From Hawksworthiomyces lignivorus (taxonomy: Eukaryota; Ascomycota; Sordariomycetes; Ophiostomatales; Ophiostomataceae): a stretch of DNA of 64,000 nucleotides. This document shows, piece by piece, positions 45,976 to 57,128 of this stretch. The notes below the pieces were generated by a model. The model ran no database searches. It had not been told where the DNA came from and worked only from the letters and a program-made list of their open reading frames with translations. The position numbers were made by a program, and so were the translations under genes. Numbering within the stretch: position 1 is the first letter of the stretch; each line of letters starts with the position of its first letter. The stretch is from assembly GCA_002917075.1 (NCBI GenBank), contig NTMA01000018.1:186001-250000 (forward strand), written 5' to 3'.

Positions 45976-47346
45976 TTTCTACTAGGTTAGCAACCCTTGT
46001 GTCACGTATTTAGGTCGAATTGTCCCTTTTAACTACAGCTTCAATATCAAACATGTCCGCGACGACTGCGAGCACCTCTGCTAACTTATAATTTTCCCGA
46101 GTGTCATTTCTCTCTTTTTCTAAGCCAAGGTCATTTCTTGCATCTTTGGGAACAATAGCTTTCCTGAAGCCTTATCGAGGCCCCGTCTTTCGGCTAATAA
46201 AGGTGCTGTTTAAAAAGACGAGGCCAAGATCCGGCAGTCGATGGAGAGGTGACGACGTATTATAAATATCAACCTTGCATGCAATAGATAACGACAGCAC
46301 GCGATATGTGAAAAACAGCCACAAATGTTTATGTCTCTAAATCCGTCATTGAGATTGCCCAGCTTTACGGCCTGCGTTCTAGATCGTTTGCGGCTCACTG
46401 TCCGTAGCCTGAGTCCACGTCCTCCCCTCTTTTCGAACATATAGGCAATTTTCCTGATATGCAATAGCCAAGTGCACCAATCTCAATTGACTCGGCAAAG
46501 ACGAGGCTCGCATTAAGAAAGGCAAACATCTCTCGTAGATAGCACACAATGACAGAAAAGCGAACGATGTATACAAAAGGCAGCACTTGGCAGGCATCTA
46601 TATGAAGAGTGCTTCATAAATCACTTGTGCTCTTAGAGATATCTCTGCTCGTGATGCTATTTAAATCTCTGGCATCATCTTGCCCAGTTTTTAGCCGTGG
46701 TTCCGCGGAATGAAGACAGCGGACAAAAGATTTAAGCTTAATTGAACAGAATTCTGACCATACATCTTCCAGGGCAAGCTCACGCCTCTCTACATGAATA
46801 AGATAAAATTAGAGATCAATGTCGTCTGTTATTGGCTTGATAATCTTACAAATATTGCATCTCAAGAAGTACCTTCTCTCATCCTGCCTCTCCTCTCCAA
46901 TATCACCAGTGACAGCTGTGGCAGCTGTCACAGGTGTCACAGATCTCTAAGCGCACCCCGTAGATTCTCCAAACCCGCTAAATTAGGCACCATTTTTACA
47001 TGACTTTATGCAGGTGGCTGTGATCGACGGGTCTACCCGACCCCACCTGTAAAATCGCTTTCCAGTGGCCTTTGCTGATGCGTTTCAGCAGCTGTCTCTG
47101 TTTATAGACTCTGATTGGCTGAGATATCGCAGCTCCCAACCGAATACTAAAGTCTCACCGAAACAGCTTCGCGTCATCATCATCAGCCTCCTTTATCACG
47201 TTGACATCTACATTCATCGTTGGAAGTTGTTTACGTCACTCCATTTTTCTACCAGTGATTTTTATTCTAGCTCATCTTAACTAGATTGCGAAGGGTATTC
47301 GCCATGACATCTCTACAGAGGTGAAGCCTAGACTGAAGCATATGAA
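45976..47346. promoter_or_regulatory. Divergent promoter region, GMC oxidase / sugar MFS
   Basis: 1.37 kb between two divergent starts, no gene in it. It carries three perfect palindromes: TTCCGCGGAA (46701-46710), GTGACAGCTG-TGG-CAGCTGTCAC (46909-46931) and CGGGT-CT-ACCCG (47028-47039). CGG-type inverted triplets are the usual sites of Zn2Cys6 regulators; CAGCTG is an E-box core. Confidence 0.55.
46909..46931. promoter_or_regulatory. 10-bp inverted repeat with 3-nt spacer
   Basis: GTGACAGCTG, TGG, CAGCTGTCAC; arms are perfect. A partial third copy (GTGTCAC) follows at once. It lies about 420 nt upstream of the transporter ATG and is a plausible dimeric regulator site. Confidence 0.5.
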
Positions 47347-49395
47347 ATGTCATCATCAAGGCAGGCTAAGGACTCTGCCGGCGCATCGGGGATCTCGCCC
47401 TCCGCGCCCGATGCGTTTACTCAGGATCCTGATGAAATCTTTGCTCTTCTCTCCGACTCCGAGGGTAGCGCGTTTGGATCGGATGGAGACGAAGAAGAGT
47501 ATGATGCTGCCAAGCAAAGACAGCAGCCGCAGCACAGACCACAGCCATCATCTCCATCACCATCACCATCAGGAACACAGTGGCATCAGCAGCACCGGGA
47601 AAACGGGCATGAATACAAAGACAGAGAACAACCTGTTTTCGATGATCGCGGAGAAGAAGGCGATCTTCCTGAGGAGCAGGCTAGAAGCCATGCTGAGGCC
47701 GAACACGCTCTTACCGTTCGCCAAGCCATTCACATCTATCGCAAAGGCATATTCTGGTGTCTGGTAGTATCCGCCTGCGTCATCATGGAAGGTTATGACA
47801 TGATCCTGTGAGTAGCTCGTTATCTTGATTCACTTCTTAACGATGGATTATATATATGTTTCTAATGAGCATCCAGAATTGGCAATTTTTTCGCCTACCC
47901 AACATTTGCAGCCAAGTATGGCCAGTTTATCGACGACAATGGCCAGCCTCAGCTGTCCGCATCCTGGCAAGCAGCTCTAGGAAACAGCGCTCCTATCGGC
48001 TGCCTGTTTGGATCTTGGATTAATGGCTTCCTGGTCGACAGGTGGGGTCAAAAGCGCGTGCTTCTCAGCTCGCTGGCTCTTCTGACGGTCTTCATCTTCA
48101 TCACCTTTTTAGCCCCCAATGTCGGCGTACTTATGGCAGGTGAATTCCTCTGCGGCTTGCCCTGGGGCATCTTCGCCTCCTCTGCTCCCGCATACGCGTC
48201 AGAGCTGCTGCCCCAGTGTCTGCGCGCCTACCTCACGTCATACACAAACATGTGTTTCATTATCGGTCAGCTCATCTCGGCTGCCGTGTTGGCTGGCCTC
48301 GTGCACCGCACGGATGAGTGGGCTTACCGCATACCATTCGCGTTGCAGTGGTTATGGCCGGCCGTGATCCTCCCTCTGTTGCTGTTCGCTCCCGAATCTC
48401 CATGGCACCTTGTGCGCTCGGGCCAACTTCAGAAGGCCGAGACATCCATCCGTCGCATACAAAATCAGAGTGCTGCAGCTGCTGCAGGCATTAATGCCAA
48501 ATCCACACTTGCGTTTATTGTCCGCACGAATGAACTAGAAAAGGCACTCGCATCCGGCGCGAGCACAGGATACATGGACTGCTTCCGTCGCGATGACGCT
48601 CGTCGCACGGAGATCGCCTGCCTCTCCTTCGCCGCGCAGGTGCTCTCAGGGTCGGCTTTCGCGTACAACTCGACTTACTTTTTCCAGCAGGTTGGCTTGT
48701 CGACCAGCCAGACCTACGGCCTCAACACAGGAGGCACGGCATTGGCGCTGGTGGGCACGCTTATCAACTGGTTTGCGCTGATGCCGCGGTACGGACGTCG
48801 GCAGATTTTTCTGTGCGGCCTCCTGACAATGGCCGGGCTGCTTTTTGCCGTTGGCTTGCTTGCCGTCTGGAATCAGGAAGGCTCCTCTGCATCGCTTTCA
48901 CGGGTCCTCGGCCTCGTTCAAGCCACACTAACGCTCATCTGGACTCTCGTCTTTCAGATGTCCATCGGGCAGCTCGGATGGGCCATTCCGACAGAGGTCA
49001 GCTCGACACGTCTGCGGCAGAAGACGGTGTGCCTAGCCCGCAACACGTACTACGCGGTGAACATTATGGCGAACGTCATGCAGCCGTACTTGATCAACCC
49101 ACACGAACTCAATATGAAGGGATTTGCGGGGTTCTTCTGGTGCGGCTCGGCCATGCTAGTATTTTTCTGGGCCTTTTTCCGGCTGCCCGAGACAAAGGGC
49201 CGCAACTACGAGGAGCTGGACTGGCTGTTTGCCAAGAAGACGCCGGCGCGCAAGTTTGCAACAACAAAAGTAGGCGACGTCTTCGCCCGGGCCAAGGGTT
49301 TCTCCCATGGTACAGCGGAAATGGACGAAGATGGCGAGTATGGAGAAGGCAACGAGGACGAAGATGCCCACGAGATGGATGTCATGGTACGCTAG
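47347..49395 (+). CDS. MFS sugar transporter (alpha-glucoside permease type)
   Basis: Two exons, 47347-47807 and 47877-49395, giving 659 aa, longer than the usual 520-560 because of a 125-residue acidic and Gln/His-rich cytosolic N terminus. The core fits the SP family: GCLFGSWINGFLVDRWGQKR (loop 2-3), LPWGIFASSAPAYASELLP, WPAVILPLLLFAPESPWHLV (the PESPxxL motif), and the final PETKGRNYEELDWLF. This set is closest to fungal maltose/alpha-glucoside H+ symporters. The intron splits the Leu codon in MIL-IGNFFAY, the start of the first membrane segment. It is divergent from a secreted GMC oxidase and precedes a beta-mannosidase, so uptake of oligosaccharide breakdown products is a natural hypothesis. 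Confidence 0.9.
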
Positions 49396-50379
49396 AACTA
49401 GCTCAACAGTTTCGGCTGAGGCAATCCGGAGTTCCGATTTTGGCGCAGAACCAAATAACAGTAAGCCTTGAGATGAACTGAGATCCCAAGTTTGTTATGT
49501 ATTTATGGTGTATTTTATTGAAGGAACGAACATGGAGTTTAGATATTGGGCGCTCAACAATAGAATGGATACCAATCATATCATGGATGCTAGTTCATGG
49601 ATCACAGTTGATAAATTAAGCCAAACGGACAGGCATTGTTTAGATTGAGCACTGATGATGATAGCATTGAGTTGTGAATGTTATGTCAATTGCACTGGTG
49701 TGCGGTATCAAGAAGCACGTATCTCTGTTACAATTCCATCGTGATAGCTAATTATCTTGGGTGTCGTATCACACCGACAGCCTTATTTCATCGAAAGCAG
49801 GATCTGGATAACTAAATTTTTTCTTTGGGTTCGTGTTTGTCTCTTGGAAAATTCCCGGGCTGGCGGGTCGGGTCATTCGACTGTGGAGGAGGGGAGAATG
49901 GGAAAGGTGAGAAGAGGAGCTCGGGAGATGCAATACCGCCGGCAGAAAGGGAAATGAATCAACAAACTGACATCTTCAAATGGCCATTTTCAAGCCATCT
50001 TCGCAGTGAATTACACCATTTTCTCCTGACACGGATCCTGCAGAAGGAAAAACTCCCTGGAGGAAGGCTGCCCGAGTGGATAATTGAAAGGAATAAATCT
50101 AATGACTTCACGTTGACGAGAGCTGTTTTCCTTCTTGTTGCTACTTCTATTCTTGTTGGCAATTACCTACAAAAGTAACTTGCTCATCTGTGACGATGCA
50201 GGTACCAACAGCTTAGAGGAGGTGTAGTTTAAAAAAGCTGAGCTAGGTCTAAAGTTTCCACCGACTTTGATATTCTTTCTGCTCCTTCGTACAGCATCGC
50301 TGTCGATTTTAGACATTGTCGTCAGTACTGTACTGTTCGAACGAGGGATAAAATATTACCTTCTGGAAACTAGAACAAC
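49396..50379. other. Intergenic, beta-mannosidase promoter
   Basis: No gene seen. AT-rich with short unrecognised frames near 49825-50178. Confidence 0.5.
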
Positions 50380-53300
50380 ATGGCAGGCTCTTTGAAGCAG
50401 CTCTTATCTGCGGCTGCAGCGACGCTGCTGCTGGCACCAAAAGTATCCGGACACAACGTGCTGGATCTATCCGACCAGACCTGGAAGCTTGAAAACGATG
50501 CTCGAAATGTGTCAGTGCCTGGAAAAGTGCCTTCACACGTGCATCTAGATCTCCTCGCCGCGGGGAAAATTACTGAACCGTATGTGCGACATGTTCAAAA
50601 AGGAGTTTTTGTTTGATACAGACTCGTTGACAAAGTCTACTAGCAATTTTGGCCTGAACGACATCGATCTCCGCTGGGTGGCATTGTCCAACTGGACGTA
50701 CACTAGCAACATTCATGGAATGTAAGCATTCACGTCTGCCTTGAGAAGAGAATAATGAAGCGATTAAAATAAAGTAGTTTTTTGTGTGGTGCTGATACGA
50801 CTCGATACACAGCAAGGGATTAGGTAACAAAAACAATACTGTTCACACATATCTCCTTTTCAACGGCCTTGACACGCTGGCCAATATCTCGTTCTGTGGC
50901 CAGCACGTAGCTACCACGGACAACCAGTTTCGCCAGTACAGCTTCGACATCACAGATATCGTAGCATCGTGCCAGTCGGCTGGTGCTGGAGCCAATTCGT
51001 CTGCTACTTCTTCCGCTCCAGAGTTAAAGGTCCACTTTACCAGCGCCCCTCTCGCTGCCCAGCAGATTGCTTCCCAGCCGGGTCAGGAGACATGGCCCAA
51101 AGGCGTCGAAAACGTCTTTGAGTTCCCCCATCGCGTGTTCCTACGCAAGGAGCAGTCCGACTTCGGCTGGGATTGGGGCCCGGCATTTGCCCCTGCCGGC
51201 ATCTGGCAGAAGGCATGGATCCATCAGCTCGAAACTGCACCAGCGGATAAGATTGAAGTGGCCGTCACGAACGTGGCCCTCGACATCCACCGCGTAGGCC
51301 AGGTCAACAACTTGCCGCCAAACCAGGGCGCAAACTGGGTGCTGAATGCCAGCGTCAACGTTCTGGGCGCTGCTCTGCCCGCAGGCGCGTCACTTCAGTA
51401 CCAAATCGCTGAAGTCGCTGGACATGGCAATGGCAGCAAACCGCTGGTCGTGCACAGTGGAAATCTCAGCGCCGTGAACAACACGGGAAGCATCATCACA
51501 GGCATTGCTACCATTCCGGCTGGCCGTGTCAAGCTGTGGTGGCCCAATGGCATGGGTGAGCAGGCTCTATACAACATCATCATCGACATCGTTGCGCCCG
51601 CTGCTGCGTCTTCTAGCCCGAAAACAATTGCGTCGGTTTCGCGGCGGACTGGCTTCCGGACCATCGTTGTCAATATGGAGCCCATCTCTGAAGCGCAAAT
51701 TGCGCAGGGCATCAAGCCTGGTAACAACTGTAAGTGTTTAAAAGACCCCGTGGACTGAGATTTGGGAGACTCAAAAGAAGAGGTCAGAAATTCTAACCGA
51801 GCCATTTAGGGCATTTCGAAATCAACGGCCATGCGTTCTACGCGAAGGGCAGCAATTTCGTCCCGCCGGATCCCTTCTGGACCCGCGTGACGCCCAAGCG
51901 CCTGCGGCAGCTGCTGGAGGCCGCCGTGGCCGGCAACCAGAACATGCTGCGCGTGTGGGCCAGCGGCGTGTACGGGCCGGACGCGTTCTACGACCTGGCC
52001 GACGAGCTCGGCGTGCTCCTGTGGTCCGAGTTTGAGTTTGGCGATGCGCTGTACCCGGTCGACAAGGCGTTCCTGGACAACGTGCGCGAGGAGGCGGCCT
52101 ACCAGGTGCGCCGGACGGTGCACCACCCGTCGCTGGCCGTGTGGGCGGGCGGCAACGAGCTCGAGAACTTGGAGCTGTGGCTGGTCAACCACTCGGCGCC
52201 GGAGCAGTTTCCGCGGTACCGCGGGGAGTACGAGCAGCTGTTCCTCGACGTGCTGCTGCCGGCCGTGTACGGCAACAGCCGCGGGCTGACGTACATGCCC
52301 AGCAGCACCAACAACGGCTACCTGGAGCTGAACCCGCCGGACGGCTCGGCGGGCCGCCCGTGGGTGCCGCGGTACAACAACAAGACGGCCGGCGCCATCT
52401 ACGGCGTGACGGAGTGGTACAACTACAACGCTGCGCAGGCGTTCAACACGAGCATCTGGCCCGTGGGCCGCTTCGCCAACGAGTTCGGCTTCCACGCCAT
52501 GCCCAGCCTGGCCACCTGGCGCGAGGTGGTCGCCAGCGACGCGGACCTGCGCTGGGACTCGGAGATCGTCACGCTGCGCACCCACCACCCGGCGCCGGGC
52601 GGCATCATCGCCAACGACGCGGCCTACAGAATCGCCGCGCCGGGCCTGGCCGAGATGGCCAACTCTGTCCGGTACTACTACCCGGCGCCGAACAAGCTGG
52701 GCGGCGGCGAGAATGGCACCACCAACGGCACCCTTCTGGGCGGGGGCCTGAGCAACATTGCCGCCGCCGCCGCCGCCGTCGCCAACTTCTCGGCGTGGTG
52801 CCACAGCTCCCAGGTGTTCCAGGCCGACTGGCTGCGCCACCAGATCTTCTTCTACCGGTCGGGCTCCGGCCGGCCCGAGCGCCAGCTGGGCTCCCTCTAC
52901 TGGCAGCTCAACGACATCTGGCAGGCGCCCACGTGGGCCACCGTCGACTACAGCGGCCGCTGGAAGGTCGGCCACTACGTCACGCGCGACGCCTTCCGCC
53001 CGGTCGTCGCTGCCACCGTCTACGACGAAAAGGCCGGCCTGCTGCAGGTCTACGCCGTCAGCGACCTGTGGGCGCCCGTCCGCGGCACCCTCGACCTGTC
53101 GTGGGTCGCCTGGGGCGGACAGCCCCTCAACCTGTCGTCGCCGTCGCCGTCCAAGCCGTGGTGGGACGCGGCGGCCGCGCCGGCGGCGAACGCGGGCGCG
53201 ACCGCAGCGGCCGGCGCCGTGTCCCTGCCTTTTGCGGTGGGCGCCGTCAACAGCACCCTCGTGGCCACCGTCGACGTGACGCAGCTCAGCGCCACCGGCG

Positions 53301-53776
53301 GCCTCGACCCGCGCGCGGGCCTGCTCCTGATCCATCTGACGGCCGAGGGCACGCCCATCCAGGAGACCACCCGCGCCTCAGCACGCACTGCCGGCAATGC
53401 GACCGCCCATACTCGCACGTACGAGCACACCGTCGCGTTCACGCCAACACCCCTGAAAAATGCTAAGCTAGTCGACCCGGGCCTAACCGTCCGCCACCAC
53501 AGTAGTAGCAGCAGCAGCAGCAAGAGCAAGAGCAAGGCGGCGGCGGGCTTCTTCGAGGTGCAGGCGACCAAGGGAACAAGCATCTGGACCTGGCTGGACT
53601 TGGCAGACGACAAGAACGCGTCCAGCATCGTAGTCACCTTCGATGACAACGGCTTCGTCCTGCGTAAGGGCGAGACCCGGCGCATTGGCTACACCGTTGT
53701 TTCGGGTGACAGCAAGGATGGCTGGCAGAGCCGGGTGACGGTCCAGAGCACATGGAACGACACACAGTCAGTTTGA
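50380..53776 (+). CDS. Beta-mannosidase (GH2), secreted
   Basis: Four exons: 50380-50579, 50644-50721, 50813-51729 and 51810-53776, giving 1053 aa. Signal peptide at 1-24 ([17 protein letters not shown]), then the GH2 sugar-binding domain ([49 protein letters not shown]), and the TIM-barrel with acid/base Glu515 in WAGGNELE and nucleophile Glu623 in [12 protein letters not shown]. The enzyme removes terminal beta-mannose from mannan and galactomannan oligosaccharides. It is about 100 residues longer than typical fungal mndA proteins owing to an Ala-rich insert (near 865-885) and a Ser/Lys-rich insert (near 970-985) in the C-terminal domain. Each junction keeps frame; introns are 64, 91 and 80 nt. 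GC rises sharply in exon 4. Confidence 0.93.
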
Positions 53777-54015
53777 CCCATATTAGGTATGACATTTGGG
53801 TTTGAGAGGAACAAATAGAGAACAATGGACAGGAATTTCCACCATTTTGTATAACCAAAGGGAAAAGAAAAGCAGGTACAAGATGGATATAATAAAAATA
53901 GAGACAAAAAACTCAAGGCTAGAATCTCGCAGCTAAATATGATCGACGTCGCAAAATACAATAAATGGTATCCCCCCTTCCCGGTCAAAGAACTTATCCC
54001 TGAAAATTCGTCCGG

Positions 54016-54318
54016 TTAGCAGCACGACCGACTCCACGAGCAGTTGGTGCCGCAGCAATCGCAATTGCTTCCGCAATTCATGTAGCCGCCGCGGAGCGTA
54101 GCTTCGTCGGCATCGTCGATCTTGGCTGCCGGCTGCGGCTCAGAGCTCTGTTGACGACTGTGTTAACATATTTCCGTGCATGAATGGGTAGAACAGCCGA
54201 CTTCCCCCAAATCTTAACATACCGGTTGTTTTGTAACCAACTGGCGGGGTGCCATCGCGGCAATGGCAGATGCGTCCATAGGAGCGACCTGCTTCGGTGT
54301 AGAGTCCGTGATGGTCAT
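54016..54318 (-). CDS. Small Cys-rich, metallothionein-like protein
   Basis: Two exons, 54318-54223 and 54147-54016 (75-nt intron GTATGT..AACAG), giving 75 aa. The N terminus (MTITDSTPKQVAPMDASAIA) is polar with no signal peptide. The middle is charged (AAKIDDADEATLRGG), and the last 20 residues hold seven Cys in the pattern C-x3-C-x-C-C-x3-C-x5-C-C, ending in CC-stop. The gene is supported by canonical splice sites, frame closure across the intron and the dense Cys array. This density with no signal peptide resembles a copper or zinc metallothionein or a CYSTM-like peptide, but there is no family match I can name. It lies tail-to-tail with beta-mannosidase and close to the Ada-type gene. Confidence 0.65.
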
Positions 54319-54833
54319 GATGACTGTTTTTTTTGCTCTCTCCTTGGAGGAAATTGGTACTTTGACAATAAGAGCTTTGTCTTGGAGCTAATATTGGTGC
54401 GATGATGCCAAGGGATTACCGTTGAAGACTCCAGGAGGATCTGGACCTCGTTGACGGTTTTATACCAAGAGAGGTGGTGAGATTAACGGCTTTTTGAGCC
54501 ACTCGTTTGTCCCGTGCCTTGCATCCCCGCACTACCTCTGCTCTGGTGTCTCACAGCCCTAAGGAGGACTCCAACAAAACAAACAAATTTAGTGGCTGCA
54601 GGCTACCAATTTTAAGGTGCTTGGCATTTCTCAGCTTCATGCTCTACCAAGAAGCCAACAGCGAAGAGCTTGGCGCCGTTAGACAGATTTCGGCTTGGCA
54701 TTGTCAGTCTAGACGCTCAGCCCTCGCTCTAAGTCAAGTGGCCTCCCAAGCATCTCTGGCGAGAGGAGAAAGGAAGCGAATAGAAGAGGTAGTTTGGGTA
54801 TTATTAGACTAATTACACGCAACTAAGCTTCAA
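54319..54833. other. Intergenic, promoter of Cys-rich gene
   Basis: Upstream region of the Cys-rich gene (minus strand); the right end is the 3' flank of the Ada-type gene. No other gene seen. Confidence 0.5.
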
Positions 54834-55802
54834 TTACTCTTCCTGATGGGTCTTAGGCGATGTACTTTTGACCACGGGTGATCCGTTTTCAGAAAATAAT
54901 ACCGAGCCGGTAGCATCGTCAGCCGCAAATAAATTAGTATTCAAATAGGTATCGAGTCTGCCATCGTTATCGTTTATATCCCACAGCGCTGGATCCAAAG
55001 ACGCAAACTCGATGCTGGCCATGTAGGTGTCAAGGTCGGGAATGCCTTCTAGCCCTGACTGCTCATTGGGATCAAGCTCCGGTGGAGTCACAGACGTCGG
55101 CGTCAAAAATGGCACGCCATCTATGCTAATATCTAACAGTCCCTGCTCTGGCTGTGTTGTCTCATTTGTGGATCTGTGAGTTTTGTATGTTTCTTCTACG
55201 GCACTGGCTCCATCGTGGTTTTGGGAAGCAGGGTGACCTGTCGGTTCGAGGGCGGCTGCCGCCCTCCCCTGCGACTCTGCCGCTTGCTTGCGCTTCAGAT
55301 ACTCGAGTGGTGTCAGGCCCGTCACTTGCTTGAATTTGCGGTGAAAATGCCAGCGTGAGACGCGCGCCTCAGAAGCTAAAGCCGTTATTAGGCTGTGGCC
55401 AGACGGAGAACACAGGCTGCTTGTCGACTGTGGGACCCTGCTGTCACCATCGCAGTCTATCGCGACCGCACCTCCCGCCGCGCATTGCGCTGACAGCGAG
55501 CCGTCTTTCTCCTTCTCCAAGAGGGCGCGGATGCGCATCACAGCCTCGTCTTCAGGCATGCCGCCGGTTACATATGGCCTGCAACGCTTGCACGCCCTGA
55601 AGCCGGCGCCCTCGGCGGCTGCTGGGTCCGCAAAGAAGGACACATTTGCGCGTCTTGCCAGACGGGCCTTGCAGTTAGGCCGGCAGTAGATGCGCGTTGT
55701 GCGCACGCCATAGACAAAGAGGCCATCGGCTGCAGGGTCGCGGGTCTGCACGGCGTTCCACTTATCAGCCTCGGCGGAGAAGCGGGCCTTTGCATGCGAC
55801 AT
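54834..55802 (-). CDS. Ada-type methyl-phosphotriester sensor with AraC HTH
   Basis: Single-exon 322-aa protein. Residues 1-77 form an Ada zinc domain with the four ligands Cys40, Cys44, Cys71 and Cys74 (TTRIYCRPNC...ACKRCRP), matching the bacterial Ada N-domain in spacing; the first of these accepts methyl groups from DNA phosphotriesters in Ada. One AraC-type HTH follows at about 134-172 (HSLITALASEARVSRWHFHRKFKQVTGLTPLEYLK). The C-terminal 150 residues are acidic and Ser/Thr-rich, a likely activation region. It lacks the O6-methylguanine methyltransferase domain of bacterial Ada. Fungal genomes are known to carry such truncated Ada proteins, which act in resistance to methylating agents. 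Probable bacterial origin in deep time. Confidence 0.9.
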   Translation of the reverse strand: MSHAKARFSAEADKWNAVQTRDPAADGLFVYGVRTTRIYCRPNCKARLARRANVSFFADPAAAEGAGFRACKRCRPYVTGGMPEDEAVMRIRALLEKEKDGSLSAQCAAGGAVAIDCDGDSRVPQSTSSLCSPSGHSLITALASEARVSRWHFHRKFKQVTGLTPLEYLKRKQAAESQGRAAAALEPTGHPASQNHDGASAVEETYKTHRSTNETTQPEQGLLDISIDGVPFLTPTSVTPPELDPNEQSGLEGIPDLDTYMASIEFASLDPALWDINDNDGRLDTYLNTNLFAADDATGSVLFSENGSPVVKSTSPKTHQEE

Positions 55803-56399
55803 AGGACAGGGGGGTAAAGGGTTGGCGAGACTGGATTCAATTTCTCTGAAAAATTAGGTAGGCCAGTTGGCAGGATCTCAAGAAAAGAAACTACAGGCCG
55901 AGTTAAGCAATTTGAAGTTTTTGTTCCCAAGTGGCTGAGTTCTCTAAAAAGCACTCTGTCTACTCGTACTTTCCGCCACTTGAGTCATCACTTCGTTGCT
56001 CTGGAATTGGCCAATGATGGTCGATTTTCTTGATCTAAACTTGCGCCAAGTACAACCTTAATTTGACTTGCAAGTTCCATGCTAAAGCAAAATGATCCTT
56101 TAAGAATAGGGACCCAGATCCGCAGTTCATAAAATATCTACGCGCGAAAGTCACCATTCTTAGGTTCGCTTATTACTATGGCTAGAACGTGATGGGCCCT
56201 TGCTGCGGTGTGCGGCACTTTTGCGCTCTCTCTGACTTATTTCGTGGACCTCCCCCCATGTCTCCATTGATTGATCTTATTTTCCTATGAAAAATATCAC
56301 CCTGACCGTTATCGTAGAATTAACGTCGAAATATATAAGATTATCTTACTCTAGGAAGGAGAGGGTCTAAATTACATGTACATTTTTTGTGTACAGTCT
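55803..56399. other. Intergenic region
   Basis: Promoter of the Ada-type gene and 3' flank of the next minus-strand gene. No gene seen. Confidence 0.5.
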
Positions 56400-57128
56400 T
56401 TAATGGCAAGCTTTACCAAACCGCCGCAGCCGAATGTAGTTATATGGCAACGGTGCCAGGAATCCGGCTGCCATAGAAAGAGCAGCAGCCGTCCAGAACA
56501 TGGGGCTGTCAAGTGCCACTATTCCGCCAGTCAACTGATAGTCGACGAGATTCTCGACAACTTCCATGGTCACCATCGAGATCAGGCTCATCCCGATGGC
56601 TGTTTGTGCGGCTCGCAGCCAGGAGAGTCGGTCTCGTCCAAATCGGAGGAGAACAGTCTCTAGCGCGATAGATGAGGTTAAGCCAGAGGCAACTAAATGA
56701 GGAAATAGAAACAGAAATCAGCGTGTGCTTGAAGCTTAATGAGTCTCTTGCCTGCGTTCCTCCGGAAGTCCATTACTTGATATGGCCATGACAGGTCCCA
56801 TGCTAAGATCAGGGAAGTGGCTCTGCAGGTACCACATGGCTGAAAAATCGCCCAGCGAGCAGCCAACGAGACAGCGAAAGGTGTTTACAGAAGCCCGCCG
56901 CCAGGAAGATATTGATGCCCAAAACTCGAGAGAAGTCAGTTTTGCAGGATGATTAGCTGTATGATGCGCTGTTTGTTTATGCGAGCAGCTGGAAGAGCGC
57001 TTGTGTGAGATCGAAAATGGGCTTCTTTCAAAGCGAACTATTGATTCATGGCACAGAGTCGGGATCAGGGCCGCTGGCTGAAAACGCGAACATGTCCGAA
57101 GTAACGCGTAGGTCTTCAAAAGTTGCAT
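56400..57128 (-). CDS. DUF4396-domain membrane protein
   Basis: Two exons, 57128-56777 and 56692-56400 (84-nt intron GTAATG..TTTAG), giving 214 aa. The domain starts near residue 70 (FWASISSWRRASVNTFRCLVGCSLGDFSAMWYLQ) and continues with MAISIASGLTSSIALETVLL, the AIGMSLISMVTMEVVENLVD helix and LDSPMFWTAAALSMAAGFLAPLPYNYIRLRRFGKACH; four hydrophobic segments and this conserved order fit DUF4396, a small integral membrane family mostly found in bacteria, often near metal-resistance genes. The His/Cys-rich region before the domain (SCSHKQTAHHTANH) could bind metal. The start is the first ATG in frame; an extra upstream exon is possible. Function not known. Confidence 0.75.

Noticed and set aside
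51806..53335. 509-codon minus-strand frame opposite beta-mannosidase
   Set aside because: Shadow of a GC-rich exon.
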